Source: Phaeobacter sp. 11ANDIMAR09
GTDB taxonomy: Bacteria; Pseudomonadota; Alphaproteobacteria; Rhodobacterales; Rhodobacteraceae
Direction: 5' to 3'
NCBI RefSeq assembly: GCF_001294455.1
Contig: NZ_LIKT01000029.1
Span: forward strand, 1-53,114
DNA length: 53,114 nt
How positions within the stretch are numbered: the first letter of the stretch is position 1; every line of letters starts with the position of its first letter. Below the pieces are notes generated by a model. The model was not told the DNA's origin, searched no databases, and saw nothing but the letters and a program-made list of their open reading frames with translations. A program made the translations under genes and the position numbers. Shown here piece by piece: positions 1 to 10,400 of this stretch.

Positions 1-260
1 ACATAATATACCTTATTGGATATTTGTAATTTCAAGGGCGCGCGCTCGGCTTTCAGCGGCTTCTGGCCAGGGGAATCGCTAAAAGTTTTCATGCTTTTTT
101 TGCTGCCGCATAGGATTCGTTTACTCTCTTGTGGCCTGCCTAGGGGGAACGGTCAGGCCCGATTTCGGCATCTGCGGCCCGTGATCGAGAGATATTGACC
201 AGGATATATTGGCTTCAGCGCTCCTGAAGCCGGTGCAAACAGGTGAAGGCGCGGCAAGCT
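1..260. other. Non-coding leader upstream of the chemoreceptor gene
   Basis: No convincing gene is seen here. The first 20 bases are AT-rich. A 6-bp hairpin (GGCCTG at 133-138 pairing with CAGGCC at 154-159) lies in the middle and could be a weak terminator or leader structure. The segment presumably holds the promoter of the chemoreceptor gene, but I cannot place it confidently. Confidence 0.4.
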
Positions 261-2966
261 ATGACAGCAGAACACTCGGTACAGAAATCGGCCAAAGCGA
301 CGGGCAGACGTCTGCCCTTTTCCAGCATCGGGGCCAAGATCACCCTGATCCTGCTGGCGCTGGGGGCGGCCACTGCGGTGGGCGGTGTTCTGGTCTCTAT
401 GGTGTTCACTGCGGTGGGCAGCCAGATGCAGGAACTGTCAGGCGAGAAGCTGCCTCATCTGGAGATGAGCCAGAAGCTGGGGGAATCCGCCAGCAAGAGC
501 AAGAACGCCATGACCCGGATTTTGCTGTCGACCAATGAGCGTGAACTGGCCGTCGCCGAAGAGACCGTGGCGCAGGCCGCCGAGGCCCTGAGCGCCAGTA
601 TTGCCAGATTGCCGGGGCAGGAGCAGGAGGGGTTTAAGGTTGAGGCCGCGGATGCGGCGGAGACCCTGAAAAGCCTGGTGGCGGCGCGGCGCAGCGCCTT
701 TCGCAACCAGGCCTGGATCGAAACCCAGACGGCCGAGTTGCAGGGCCATAGCGAGGCTTTGCAGGGCAAATTGCTGCTGGTGGCCGATGAGGCCTATGCC
801 AATCTGATGGCCGGGGGCGATGCCACCATCACCCAGGTGGATGAGGTGCTGGTTGATCTGGTGGAGAAACAGTTTGGCGGTTTGCAAACCCTGCTGGAAG
901 CCCGCGGCGATATCAATCTTCTGTCCGGTGCGGCGCTGGCTCTGGGCCATGTGCGCGATGTAAAAACCCGCAAGGAGCTGGAGCGCATGGCCACCGAGGC
1001 GCTGACCCATCTGGAACCCATTCTGGACCGCTTGGAAGAGATTGGTCTGGATGCCTTTGGCGCCAAACGCGTGCGGGCCGGGGTTGAGGTTTTCCGCAGC
1101 ACTCTGAATGCCAGCCGCAAAGAGCAAAAAGAAAGCCGCAAGGTGGTGATGAAGGCACGCCAGACCAGTTCGGCGCCGCTGTCGCGGGCGCTGGACAAGA
1201 TGGTCTTTACCCTGTCGATTGCGGCCAGCCAGGCCAGCGACAACAACAAGCAGGCGATCCAGGGCCTGTTGGACAATCAGGTTGGCGTCCTGCAGGAGCT
1301 GTTGCTGGTGACCGGGGCGGTCAGCAGCTTCCAGCTGGCGGCCCTGGATGTGGTGGCGGCGGCGGATATCGCCGCAGCAGAGGCCACCATTGCGCCGATC
1401 CAACAGGCCGCCGAGGCACTGACGGGTTTTCTGCAGTTCAATGAGGGCAGCCTGGCGGCAGAATTGCAGGGCATGATTGCTCTGGCGGATCCGACCCAGG
1501 GGATGGCGGCCTTTAAGGTGGGCTCGTTGAAAGCGGATCAGGCGGCGGCGGTCGCGGCGGAACACACCGCCGAGGTGGTGCTGAGCATTGCCCATCACGC
1601 GGCCGATCTGAGCACCACCAGCCAGAGCGAGATTGCCGAGATGGCTGGCGGGATCACCAGCCAGATGGGGCTGGCGCAGCAGCGCATGCAGATGTTGATG
1701 CTGGGCTTTGCCGGGGTGCTGGTGCTGGCCTTGATCCTGACCCGGGTGCTGATCACCCGGCCTCTGGCCAAGATCTGCGAAACCACCGAACATCTGGCCG
1801 AAGGCGATCTGAGCCCGGTGAGCGGCTTTGACCGCGCCAGCAGCGAGATCTACCAGATCGCCCGGGCGCTGTCGGTGTTCCGCGACGGGCTGGTGGAAAA
1901 GGCCGAGAATGAAACCGCCGCCGAGGCCGAGCGCGAGAAGCGCCAGGCAGATCAGACGGCGGCTGTTGACGCCATTGGCGAGGGGCTGGCACAGCTGTCC
2001 CAGGGCAATCTGACCACCCGGATCCAGGCCGAGATGAGCCCCGGCTATGCCAAGCTGCGCGACGATTTCAACGCCGCCCTGGAAGGGCTGGAACACTCCG
2101 TCAGCCGACTCAGCCTCAGCGGCAAATCCATCGCTGGCGGCACCTCGGAGATCTCCGCCGCCTCGCGCGATCTGTCGACCCGCTCCGAACGCACTGCCCA
2201 GACCCTGGCCAGCACGGCGGCGGCCGTGAACCAGCTTTCGGTCTCGATTTCCCAGACCGCCACGGCCTCGGGGGAGGCCTCGGCCTCGGTGCAAGTGGCG
2301 CGCCAGAATGCCGATGAAAGCCTGGATGTGGTGCAACAGACCAGCCAGGCCATGGAGAGCATCAAGAGCAGCTCGGAGAAGATTGCCAAGATCATTGGCA
2401 TGATTGAGAATATTGCCAAACAGACCAACCTTCTGGCGCTGAATGCCGGCGTCGAGGCGGCGCGGGCCGGCGATGTGGGCAAGGGTTTTGCCGTGGTGGC
2501 CTCGGAGGTGCGCACCCTGGCGCATCGCTCCAAGGAGGCGGCGACGGAGATTTCCAACCTGGTGGCCGAAAGCGGTGAGAACGTGGATATAGGCGTCGAT
2601 CTGGTGGCGCGCACCGGTGAGGTGATCGGAGAGATCTCCAGCTCGGTGACCAGTGCTGCGACCCTGATGCAGGAGATTTCCCAGGCCTCATCAGAGCAAT
2701 CGGGCAGTCTGAAAGAGATCAATGCCTCGATGGGCAATCTGGATGATGCCACCACCAAGAATGCAGCCCTCTTTGAAGAGGTCACCTCCTCCAGTGTGGG
2801 GCTCTCGCAGGAGGCGCAGGCGATGGATGCGGCGCTGGGGGGCTTTCGGACCGGTGACGCGGCAGGCCAGGAGACAGGCCAGGAGACCGGGGCGGCACAG
2901 GATCAGGACGACAGTTGGGAGCAGGACAGCTGGGACGACGGGCAGGATCTGCGTCAGGCGGGCTAA
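261..2966 (+). CDS. Methyl-accepting chemotaxis protein (transmembrane chemoreceptor)
   Basis: A membrane chemoreceptor of about 901 aa that should pass ligand signals to CheA/CheW. The first membrane helix lies near residues 22-45. A long periplasmic sensory region of about 430 aa follows, then a second helix near 476-496 (hydrophobic run ending LALILTRVLI), a HAMP domain beginning TRPLAKICETTEHLAEGD, and a cytoplasmic signalling domain. The hairpin tip reads NLLALNAGVEAARAGDVG near residue 720; the usual form is LALNAAIEAARAGE. The C-terminus is acidic, rich in Gln and Gly, and lacks an obvious CheR/CheB-tethering pentapeptide. ATG 261 is chosen over GTG 243 because AAGG lies upstream of 261, while the hydrophobic N-terminus does not need the extra residues. 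The large ligand region matches no small sensor family I know, so the ligand is unknown. No other chemotaxis gene is in the window, so the partners must be encoded elsewhere. Confidence 0.93.
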   Translation: MTAEHSVQKSAKATGRRLPFSSIGAKITLILLALGAATAVGGVLVSMVFTAVGSQMQELSGEKLPHLEMSQKLGESASKSKNAMTRILLSTNERELAVAEETVAQAAEALSASIARLPGQEQEGFKVEAADAAETLKSLVAARRSAFRNQAWIETQTAELQGHSEALQGKLLLVADEAYANLMAGGDATITQVDEVLVDLVEKQFGGLQTLLEARGDINLLSGAALALGHVRDVKTRKELERMATEALTHLEPILDRLEEIGLDAFGAKRVRAGVEVFRSTLNASRKEQKESRKVVMKARQTSSAPLSRALDKMVFTLSIAASQASDNNKQAIQGLLDNQVGVLQELLLVTGAVSSFQLAALDVVAAADIAAAEATIAPIQQAAEALTGFLQFNEGSLAAELQGMIALADPTQGMAAFKVGSLKADQAAAVAAEHTAEVVLSIAHHAADLSTTSQSEIAEMAGGITSQMGLAQQRMQMLMLGFAGVLVLALILTRVLITRPLAKICETTEHLAEGDLSPVSGFDRASSEIYQIARALSVFRDGLVEKAENETAAEAEREKRQADQTAAVDAIGEGLAQLSQGNLTTRIQAEMSPGYAKLRDDFNAALEGLEHSVSRLSLSGKSIAGGTSEISAASRDLSTRSERTAQTLASTAAAVNQLSVSISQTATASGEASASVQVARQNADESLDVVQQTSQAMESIKSSSEKIAKIIGMIENIAKQTNLLALNAGVEAARAGDVGKGFAVVASEVRTLAHRSKEAATEISNLVAESGENVDIGVDLVARTGEVIGEISSSVTSAATLMQEISQASSEQSGSLKEINASMGNLDDATTKNAALFEEVTSSSVGLSQEAQAMDAALGGFRTGDAAGQETGQETGAAQDQDDSWEQDSWDDGQDLRQAG

Positions 2967-2990
2967 CCGGCTGATTGGGCGCAGGCTGCG

Positions 2991-3010
2991 GCCCCCCAGT
3001 CTGAGGGGGC
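2991..3010. terminator. GC hairpin between convergent genes
   Basis: GCCCCC (2991-2996) and GGGGGC (3005-3010) form a 6-bp hairpin with an 8-base loop between two convergent stop codons. There is no T-tract, so a terminator role is only likely from its position. Confidence 0.3.
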
Positions 3011-3014
3011 TGGC

Positions 3015-3584
3015 TCAGATGTGATAGCGGCGCAGGCTGCGAAAGATCAGCATCAGGATCAGCATCAGGAAGAACAGGCCAAAGACATCGCCGATCAGAT
3101 AGGCGATGTAATCCTCCGGGGCGCTGCCAAAGATATAGTTGGTCAGCAGCGAGCTGAGCAGGGAGATCACCAGTCCGACGCCTAGGATGCAGAGCCAGCA
3201 GGGGCTGCGCCCCGTCGCCGGGCTGAGATCCCGCCCCAAGAGACGCAGCAGCTGAAAGACAAGCGCGGGAATGGTCACAGCCACGGCAATGGCCGCCAGG
3301 CGACTGGGGGCCAGGGCACCCCAGCCCGCCATATAGAAAAACACAAAGATAACCCCGGGCAGGAGCCCCAGAATTGAGCGCCAGCCCAGCAGCCAGGCGG
3401 CCAGCACCCGAACCCCATGCGGCAGGAACAGCAGGCTGGCACGGCTGGTGAAATCAGGGAAAAACAGCGCCTGCACCGGCATCAGGATTTCGAAGGTGAC
3501 AAAAAAGGCAATCAGATAGGCCAGGGAGACGATACCTGTCTCTTTTGTCAGTCTCAGAACGGCTCCTGTGGTCTCTGTCGCCAT
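3015..3584 (-). CDS. Small multi-pass membrane protein, MASE1-like, function unknown
   Basis: A 189-aa integral membrane protein with five or six hydrophobic segments. These lie near residues 19-37, 46-68, 70-88, 95-115, 130-150 and 160-182. The stretch LPHGVRVLAAWLLGWRS between the second and third segments resembles the MASE1-type membrane sensor region, but no GGDEF, kinase or other output domain follows. It is preceded by a good ribosome site (GAGGG, five bases before the ATG). It follows the winged-helix gene by 28 bases, so the two are probably one operon. The last residues (RSLRRYHI) are basic and probably cytoplasmic. I infer a sensory or modulatory role only from the family resemblance and the regulator next door. 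A transporter subunit is an alternative. Confidence 0.75.
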   Translation of the reverse strand: MATETTGAVLRLTKETGIVSLAYLIAFFVTFEILMPVQALFFPDFTSRASLLFLPHGVRVLAAWLLGWRSILGLLPGVIFVFFYMAGWGALAPSRLAAIAVAVTIPALVFQLLRLLGRDLSPATGRSPCWLCILGVGLVISLLSSLLTNYIFGSAPEDYIAYLIGDVFGLFFLMLILMLIFRSLRRYHI

Positions 3585-3612
3585 TGCTACCCTCGTGTAT
3601 TGCTACCTTGGG

Positions 3613-3906
3613 TTATCTCGTTGGTGTCTTAACAATATAATAACCACGTACAGAGTTTTTGCATTGCTCCAGGTAACCTTTGCCCTGCAGCGACTTCAGG
3701 GCGCGGAAAAACGTGGGACGGGAGACATTGGCCAGAAGCGCATGGTCCTGCAGGAGCGTGGTCTTGACGGCGCCAACATGGACGGCATGATCGCTTGCCG
3801 CGTAATAGACATCCCGCTCGACTGTCGACAGATCCTGCAGCCCCATGGACTGTTCCATGTTCAAAAGCAGCTTTCTCAGCTCGGTCAGCTTGGAGATCTC
3901 AGACAT
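3613..3906 (-). CDS. Winged-helix DNA-binding transcriptional regulator
   Basis: A 97-aa protein with an N-terminal helix (KLTELRKLLLNMEQSM) and then a compact winged helix-turn-helix. The recognition region is ALLANVSRPTFFRALKSL, and the wing, GKGYLEQCKNSVRGYYIVK, ends the protein. There is no effector domain, so it resembles small MarR/GntR-like wHTH proteins rather than a full MarR dimer. It is transcribed away from the giant metallopeptidase gene, and an operator-like palindrome at 4026-4042 lies in the shared 522-base intergenic region. I therefore infer that it controls its own operon, the giant gene, or both. The ATG at 3906 has no strong ribosome site. The assignment to wHTH is solid; the regulatory target is inference. 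Confidence 0.8.
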   Translation of the reverse strand: MSEISKLTELRKLLLNMEQSMGLQDLSTVERDVYYAASDHAVHVGAVKTTLLQDHALLANVSRPTFFRALKSLQGKGYLEQCKNSVRGYYIVKTPTR

Positions 3907-4025
3907 GGGGTTTTGTCATTGGTTTTTGTGATCCTTTGTGGCGCTTTGAGGCGCCGATAATAGGAGCTCATTCTGCCGAGTGGCGCTGAAAAGTAAACCG
4001 CCTTCCTGTTTTGGGGGTGACGCAG

Positions 4026-4062
4026 AGTGTCATATTGACACTTATCTGGCTTCGCTTACACT
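4026..4062 (+). promoter_or_regulatory. Putative promoter with overlapping operator palindrome
   Basis: AGTGTCA-tat-TGACACT (4026-4042) is a perfect 7-bp inverted repeat. It overlaps a consensus -35 element, TTGACA (4036-4041 by eye, plus or minus one base). A TACACT -10-like hexamer follows about 16 bases later (4057-4062). A repressor bound to the palindrome would block the promoter. The neighbouring winged-helix protein is the obvious candidate. Between 3907 and 4025 I see nothing else clear. Confidence 0.5.
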
Positions 4063-4140
4063 CCCTGTCAGTCCGACAGCTATGGAAAAACCGTGAGTGG
4101 TGGCGAGTCGACAAGCTCTTTTCAGCACCTAAATTTTTTC

Positions 4141-4168
4141 AGCGCGGGGCCTTTGGGTCCCGCGTTTT
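4141..4168 (+). terminator. Intrinsic-terminator-like hairpin in the leader of the giant gene
   Basis: CGCGGG (4143-4148) pairs with CCCGCG (4159-4164), extended by G-T and C-G pairs, and is followed by TTTTCT. The hairpin lies about 100 bases after the promoter-like sequence at 4036-4062 and 260 bases before the giant gene. It could therefore end a small RNA of about 100 nt or act as an attenuator. A 5-bp hairpin CTGTC/GACAG (4065-4079) would sit at the start of that RNA. The remaining 4169-4416 shows no gene or motif I can support. Confidence 0.5.
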
Positions 4169-4428
4169 CTGTTTCCGATCTGGCTGACAGGCGGGGGCGG
4201 CAGCAGGCCGCGGGCTGGGTTTTTGCGTCCGCGCTCCAGCAGGTCACCGGGTCTGTGCCGACCGGTTAGATCCTGCCGCATGAAACCTGGCGGGCGGGGT
4301 AAAAAACTGGACCAAGGGGCAATCTGAGTGCATCCTGATCAGGGGGTCTAGAGGGCGACCTGGGTCTGTCAGGCCGCGCACTCTCTTTTTTATGTTCTAT
4401 TATCAGTTAATTAGTTGGGGGGTTGACC

Positions 4429-7400
4429 GTGCCGTTAGACGTGGAATCCGTAAAGGAGCTGAAGCAGAAGTTTAAACTGGCCCGCAATAAAGAGCTGAAT
4501 TTTGCCCTGGCTCTGGGTAAGAAACCAGAAGACTGTGCCCTGATCATGCATAAGGAGCGGGGCGGAGATAAGCTCTTGCTGCAGGTCAAGAAAACCGATG
4601 GCGTGCAGCCGCAAAAATCCTGCCATGGCACCCTGACCGTGGATGGCCAGCTGGTCAAACTCGCCTGCCGCAGCGACCCGCCGGCCGGGCTGGTGAAAAA
4701 CTTCCGAATCTTCTTTCGCAGCACGGGCATGGCCATGAAGCTGGCGGTTCTGGCCCCCGGCGAGACAGAGTTTGCCCTGGATCCCGAGGATGCGACTGAG
4801 GCGGATGCAGATGTTGCCCCGGCCCCGGAACCCGCAGCGGCAGCGGCGGAGAGACCGCAAGAGGCGGCGCAGCTGAGCGCGGCTGAGACAGCGGCTCTGC
4901 AGGCGCGGATGGATGCGGTGCAAGAGGCGCTTGGCGGTTTGCAAGGCCCGGCGCAGGGCAAGATCGCCGAGGGCCACCGGCGGGCGCAGATGTTGCTGGA
5001 GGACGGAAGCAAACAGGCCGGGACCAAGCTGGCCAAGCTGCTGGACCAGCTGGAAGCGGCACTGAAACAGATTGCCAAGATCGCCGCGCAACAGGCCGCG
5101 GCCCCAGCAACAGATCCGGTAACAGATCCGGTAACAGATCCGGCAGAGGCGCGCTGGCAGCAGGGGGCTGCCAAGCTGGAGCCGCACCTGAGCCGGGTGC
5201 TGGCGGCAGGCCATGGGGATATCGCGGGGCTTCAGGCGCTCTGGGCAGAGGCGCAGGACCGGGCCGCGGCAGGCGATTTTGCCGGAGCGCTCAAGGTGCT
5301 TGGTCAACTGGCTGCACCACTGGCGCAGGCGGTGCAGGCGGCCCAGGGGGCGCAGGAGGCCAATTTGGCTGCCGGAGAGGATAAGGGCCAGCTTCAGGCG
5401 GCCTGGGACAGTGTGGTGACCGGCTATGATCCCCTGGTGGCCGGGCTGGAGCGTCAGCAGGATCCGCGTGCGCCCAAGCTGCGCGCCGCCTGGGATATGG
5501 CGCTGCAGGCAGGGCGCGCGGGCGATTTTGACAAGGCCAATATGATTGCCGCGCGGCTGCGCCCGGTGCTGGAGGCGGCCCCGGCAGCAAGGTCGGCAGA
5601 AACGCCCGCCCCTCCGCCTCCGGGTCCGGATATGGCATCGGGAAACAGTGGACCGGGACATAGCGGATCGGGCAGGGACGCCCCTGCCCCAGATCCTGCT
5701 CCTGCCCCTGAGGAAAGACCCGAAGCCGGGCCAGAAGCAGAACCAGCGGCAGCCCCAGCGGCAGCCCCCCCACCCCCGGCTGAGCCGGAGCAGGCTCCAG
5801 ATCCTACCGCCGGGGCCGCAGCTGATCCGGTCGCAGAGCCTGCCAAGAAGACTGGGGCTCCGGATCTGGCAGCCCCGCTGGCGGACAGCACCGATGATCC
5901 GGCCAAAAAACAGGCGCTGCAGAAGATCGACAAGGCGCGCGGCAGCCTGCTGCAGCTCGAGGGGCTGATTGCCGCCTTTGGCACGCCACATCCCGAGCCC
6001 TGGGACCGGGCGGTTGCCCAGGCCGATGGGCTGCTCTCGCCCGCAGAGGCGGCAGAGGTGGCGGATATCGACAAGGCTGCCAAACAGGCCGATGCCCTGC
6101 TGGCCAAGCTGGAACCCGCCGTGAAGCAGCTGACCCTGGATAAGCAGACCTGGGAACAGCAGCATCCGCTCTTTGCGGCCCGGCTGCAGCCGATCAAGGC
6201 CCATGCGCTGAAAGGCGTTGATCCGGTCAAATCCAGGCTCCAGGCGCTGGAGGATGAGATCACAGCGGCCGAGGCCGATGCGGCCCGGTTTGAGTTCAAA
6301 AAAGCCGCCAGCGGCATTGTCTCCTTTTTGACGCGTGGCGATGCGCTGGAGGCCCTGGCGGATGATTTTGCCCATTACCGGGCGATCCAGCAGGTGCGGG
6401 CCACCCGGGTGCTGCCGGTGCGCGGCAAGGTCTCGCCCCGGGCCCCGGTGCAGGCGGCCATTGACGCGGTGCTGGCGGCCTATGACGACGGGGTGAACGA
6501 GGCCGGCAAGGAAGACTTTGAGGCGGCGGTGCGGTTGATGAACCAGGTGCCCGCGCTGCACGACAAGATGGAGCTGATGCAGGATCGGGCCAAGAAGCTG
6601 GATGGCGATCCGGCGGCCAGCTATTGGGTTGCAAAACAGGGTCTATTGAAGGCGGTGCAGGCCTATGTCACCTATTTCAGCAGCTACCCGGCCAATGTGA
6701 AAGCATTGCTGAGCGCCGGCATGGCGCGTTGCCAGGCGGCGCTGGCGGCGAACCAGCCGGGCGTGCAGCCAGATCTGGTCAAGGCAGCCCAGGCGCTGGA
6801 GCTGGCCGAGCGCGAGGCCAGCGATCTGCGCAAACGCGGCGACAAGGCCAAAGAATATGTCGCCCTGCGCGGAGTCTTTGATGCCAAGCTGGGGGATTTC
6901 AAGGCCCATGCCGGCACGGCGGGCATTGCCGATGTGATCGCCCGGATGGAGATGGATTCCGCCGCTGCTGCAACGGCGGCAGGCCAGAGCAAATTTGACG
7001 GCGCCACCCGTATTCTGGCCGCCAGCCAGGGCGATTGGCCCGCTTATAAGCAGCGCGCCGATGACTATCAGGCCTATAAGCCCAAGCGCGACGCGCTGGA
7101 GGCACGGCTGGAGGCGCTGCGCAAGATCCCCCAGGCCACGGCCGCCACAGATGAGCTGGCGGCGGCGGATGCCTATCTGCGCCAGGCCGCCACCCAGGGG
7201 GCGGCGCGCGACTACAAAGGCGCGCTTGCCAGCATCACGGCGGGCGATGCCGCGGCGGATGTGGCCAAAAATCTGATCGAGATGCGCGCCGAACTGGCGG
7301 CTTTGAAAAAGGACGATGTGCTGGCCGCGGTCGACAAGGATGTGGTGGCCGCCTTCAAGAACTACGAGGAGCTGGCGACCTATGTCGAGGGCAAGGACGG

Positions 7401-10400
7401 CGGCAGCTTTGCCGCCCTGCGGGCCGCGGCGGCGGTCGAGGCGCAGAAGGGTCGCGATGCCTCGCTGGGGGGCAGTCCCGATCTGGCGGCGGTGCGCGCC
7501 CATCTGGGCGCGGCCATCACCCAGCTTGAGGGGGTGCTGGAACGCATTGCCTGTCAGGCCAGTTTCACCAGCCAGCGCAGCGCCCTTGGGCCAGTGATCG
7601 GAACCGAGTTGAAAGATGGCAGCGCTGCCCATGACAATTGCCTAACGGCGGAGCTTTTGGCTCTTACTGCGCTGCTGACGGAGGCGGATACTGCGGTGCA
7701 GGCGCCGGGGCTGGATTTTGGCCTTGGCCTCGCCAAGCTCAACGCGGCCCAGACCCAGGTGGTGGCAGCGCGCAAGAAACTGGCGCTCTTTGTCGAGGCC
7801 AAAGCGGCCAAGGCGGCGTTGACAACCGCCAGCGGCAAGCTGGTGCAATCGCGCGATGCGGCGCTGGCGTTGAGCCCGGCAATTACCGCCAAGGAAAGCA
7901 TTCAGGTCGAGATCGACAAGATCGCGGGCTTCATCAGTGGCTTTGACAGCGATTGGGCGGCGGGCAAACTGGCGGCGGCAGTGGCCACGCTCAAGGCCAA
8001 TGCCAAACGCGCTGCCGCCTATGAGGCCGGGCGGGCGGCCTATGAAAAAACCATCAAACGGCGGCGGGACTGGGTGCTGAACCGGGAAAACCTGATCGCT
8101 ACCGGGGATCTGGTGGCGGCAGAACGCCAGGAGGTAGCGACGGCCAAGGCGGCGCTGTCAGAGCTGTTGCAGAACCGCGCCTATCAGGCGGCGCAGAAAC
8201 TGGCTGGCACGACCTATCATGTGATCAGCCGTGGCGCGGCGGTGCTGCAGGCGGCGACGACCTATGCCCCCAAGCGCGCTGCTGCCGAGGTGGCCGTGCA
8301 GGCGCTGGAGGCGGAGGTGGCAAAACTGCCGGGTGCGGATGCCCCGCCCCAGACCCAGGCGGCAGCTCTGCGTCAGCGCTATGATGCGGCCCAGGCCACA
8401 ACCGCCGCGCCGACCCGCGCTTTTGCCCCTGCCGGGGCAGAGATGGATCAGCTGCTTGCCGCCTGCCCGCCGGTGCTGGATCTGGCCCGGGCGCATCTTG
8501 CCTTTGAAGCGGCGCGCGCCACCGCCGAGGCGCGGATCGCCGCCGTTAAGACGCCCGAGAATGCCCGGCTGATTGCGCCGATGATTGCCCGGCTTGAGGG
8601 CAAATATGCCAATGCGCTGGAGCTGGCCGCCAAGGGCAATCTGGGTCAGGCTCAGGCGCTGGTCAATGTGCTGCCGCAAGACTGCACCGAGGCCCTGGCA
8701 GCGGCGCGCAACAGCGCCGCGCTGGCGGCGATTGCCACAGATCTGGGCCAGGCCGGGCCCGAGGACAGCGCTGCCGTCGTGGCTGCGGTAGAAAAACTGC
8801 GCGGGGTCTTTGACGCGCTCAGCGGCGAGGAGATGGCCAAATATGCCAAAGAGCTGGCGACGGTGAAAACCCAGGTCGAGGCACTGGAAACCCAGGTAAA
8901 ATCAGATCCTAATAAGGCAAAATTGGCAATCCCGGCGGCGCTCACGGCCTGCGAGGCGCTGCAGCTGGAGGTGAGCCATCACCAGCAATTGACGGAACTG
9001 GCCAATCGCATCAGCACGCGGATCACCACAAAATGCGCGCCCTTTGTGAAATACGGTATCATTCAGGAGGATGCCCTGGTGCTGGGGGCCGAGGTCACCG
9101 CAGCGCTGGAGGCGGCGCGGGCGGGCGGCGATATCGCGGCGGGCAATCTGGCGCTGGAGGCGGTGATGGACCGGCTGCACGCGCTGTTGCAGATGGCGGC
9201 GCGCCATGACCAGCTGGTGCAGGACTGCACCGAGCTTGAGGCACAGCACAAGGCGCTGATGGGCAGTGCCCATCGCTATGCCATCCGCGAGGATCTGGAG
9301 CAGCTTGCGGGCGAGATCCAGCAGGCCCGCGCGGCAGCCAACAGCCGCGATCACGACAGCGGCGAGGCCCATGTGAAAGCGGCCAAGGAACGGGCGGTGG
9401 ATGCCACCGCCAAGGAGAAGATGGCGGGCAATCAGCCGCCGTCACCGGCCAATATCAAGGCAATCCTGGACCGCCCCGATGGCGATGCCCAGTTGGACGA
9501 AATGATCAAGGGGCTGGATGCTTCGGCGCAGCGCCGGGTGCTCAAGGTGGCCTTTGAGGCCAAATATGGCTGCCAGCTCAACCTCTACCGAAATGCCAGC
9601 AGCAAGGATGCTTCCGGCAATCGTCGCGACATTCATGCGGCTGGCAATCTGGTGGCGGCGGATGCCAAGAAAGGCCCCAATATCCGCCGCCTCTACGAGG
9701 TGATGGCGGTGCTGCCGCCCAAGGACACCCGCGACAACCGCTCGATGGCAATTGTCGGCTATGAGGTGGTCGAGGATCAGCGCGGCTCGGTCTATGCCGG
9801 CGGCGACAAGGAAGTGCTGATGCGCGAGGGCAATGCCAATCTCAGCGGGGCCTATGGTTTTGGCCGCCCGCATGAGGTGGGCGCGGTCGATGACAATTGC
9901 AAACCGGCGGATCAGGAGCAGGTGGATTTCTTCTCCTGGAACACCCTGCACGAGGCGGGGCACGCGGTGGATGACCAGCGCAGCTTTATGAGCGGGGTGG
10001 CGGGCAATGCCGCCTATGGTGATTGGCAGGAACATGGCAAGAATATCAAACCCGTGGCCGAGGCCATCGCCGGGCAGTATGACTATGACCTGGGCTATGT
10101 GATGCAATATATCAGCAATCCTGCCGCCACATTGGCGCTGCCGGAGTGCCCGGAAGACACTGATCCCGAGGTCTGGGAGCAGCGCCGCAGTCAGGCCTGC
10201 GCCCATGTGGATATGGCCCGGGCGGGCAACAATCCCTGGGCCAGCGCCGCCCTTGCCGCCAAGCTCAATATCGGTGGCCGGGTCTATCATGAAAGCTATG
10301 ACACCGGCACCTGGAACAGCTATGCCTTTGCCGCCCGCAAACAGGCGATCACCGGCTATCAGTTCCGCGCACCGGGGGAATGGTTCTCAGAGCTTTATGC

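Noticed and set aside
16-198. Short frame at the left edge
   Set aside because: No ribosome site, atypical composition and no protein family; left as leader.
438-2525. Long open frame on the minus strand (695 codons) opposite the chemoreceptor
   Set aside because: Composition (His/Gln/Leu/Gly-rich, no domains) is that of an antisense shadow in high-GC DNA; the plus strand has clear HAMP and signalling motifs.
5108-5144. Tandem TDPV repeat as a regulatory iteron
   Set aside because: It lies in frame inside the giant gene in a low-complexity linker and is best read as coding slippage.
4435-6561. Long minus-strand frame (708 codons) opposite the giant gene
   Set aside because: Antisense shadow: Arg/Gln/Gly-rich with no motifs; the sense frame runs unbroken with a zinc site.
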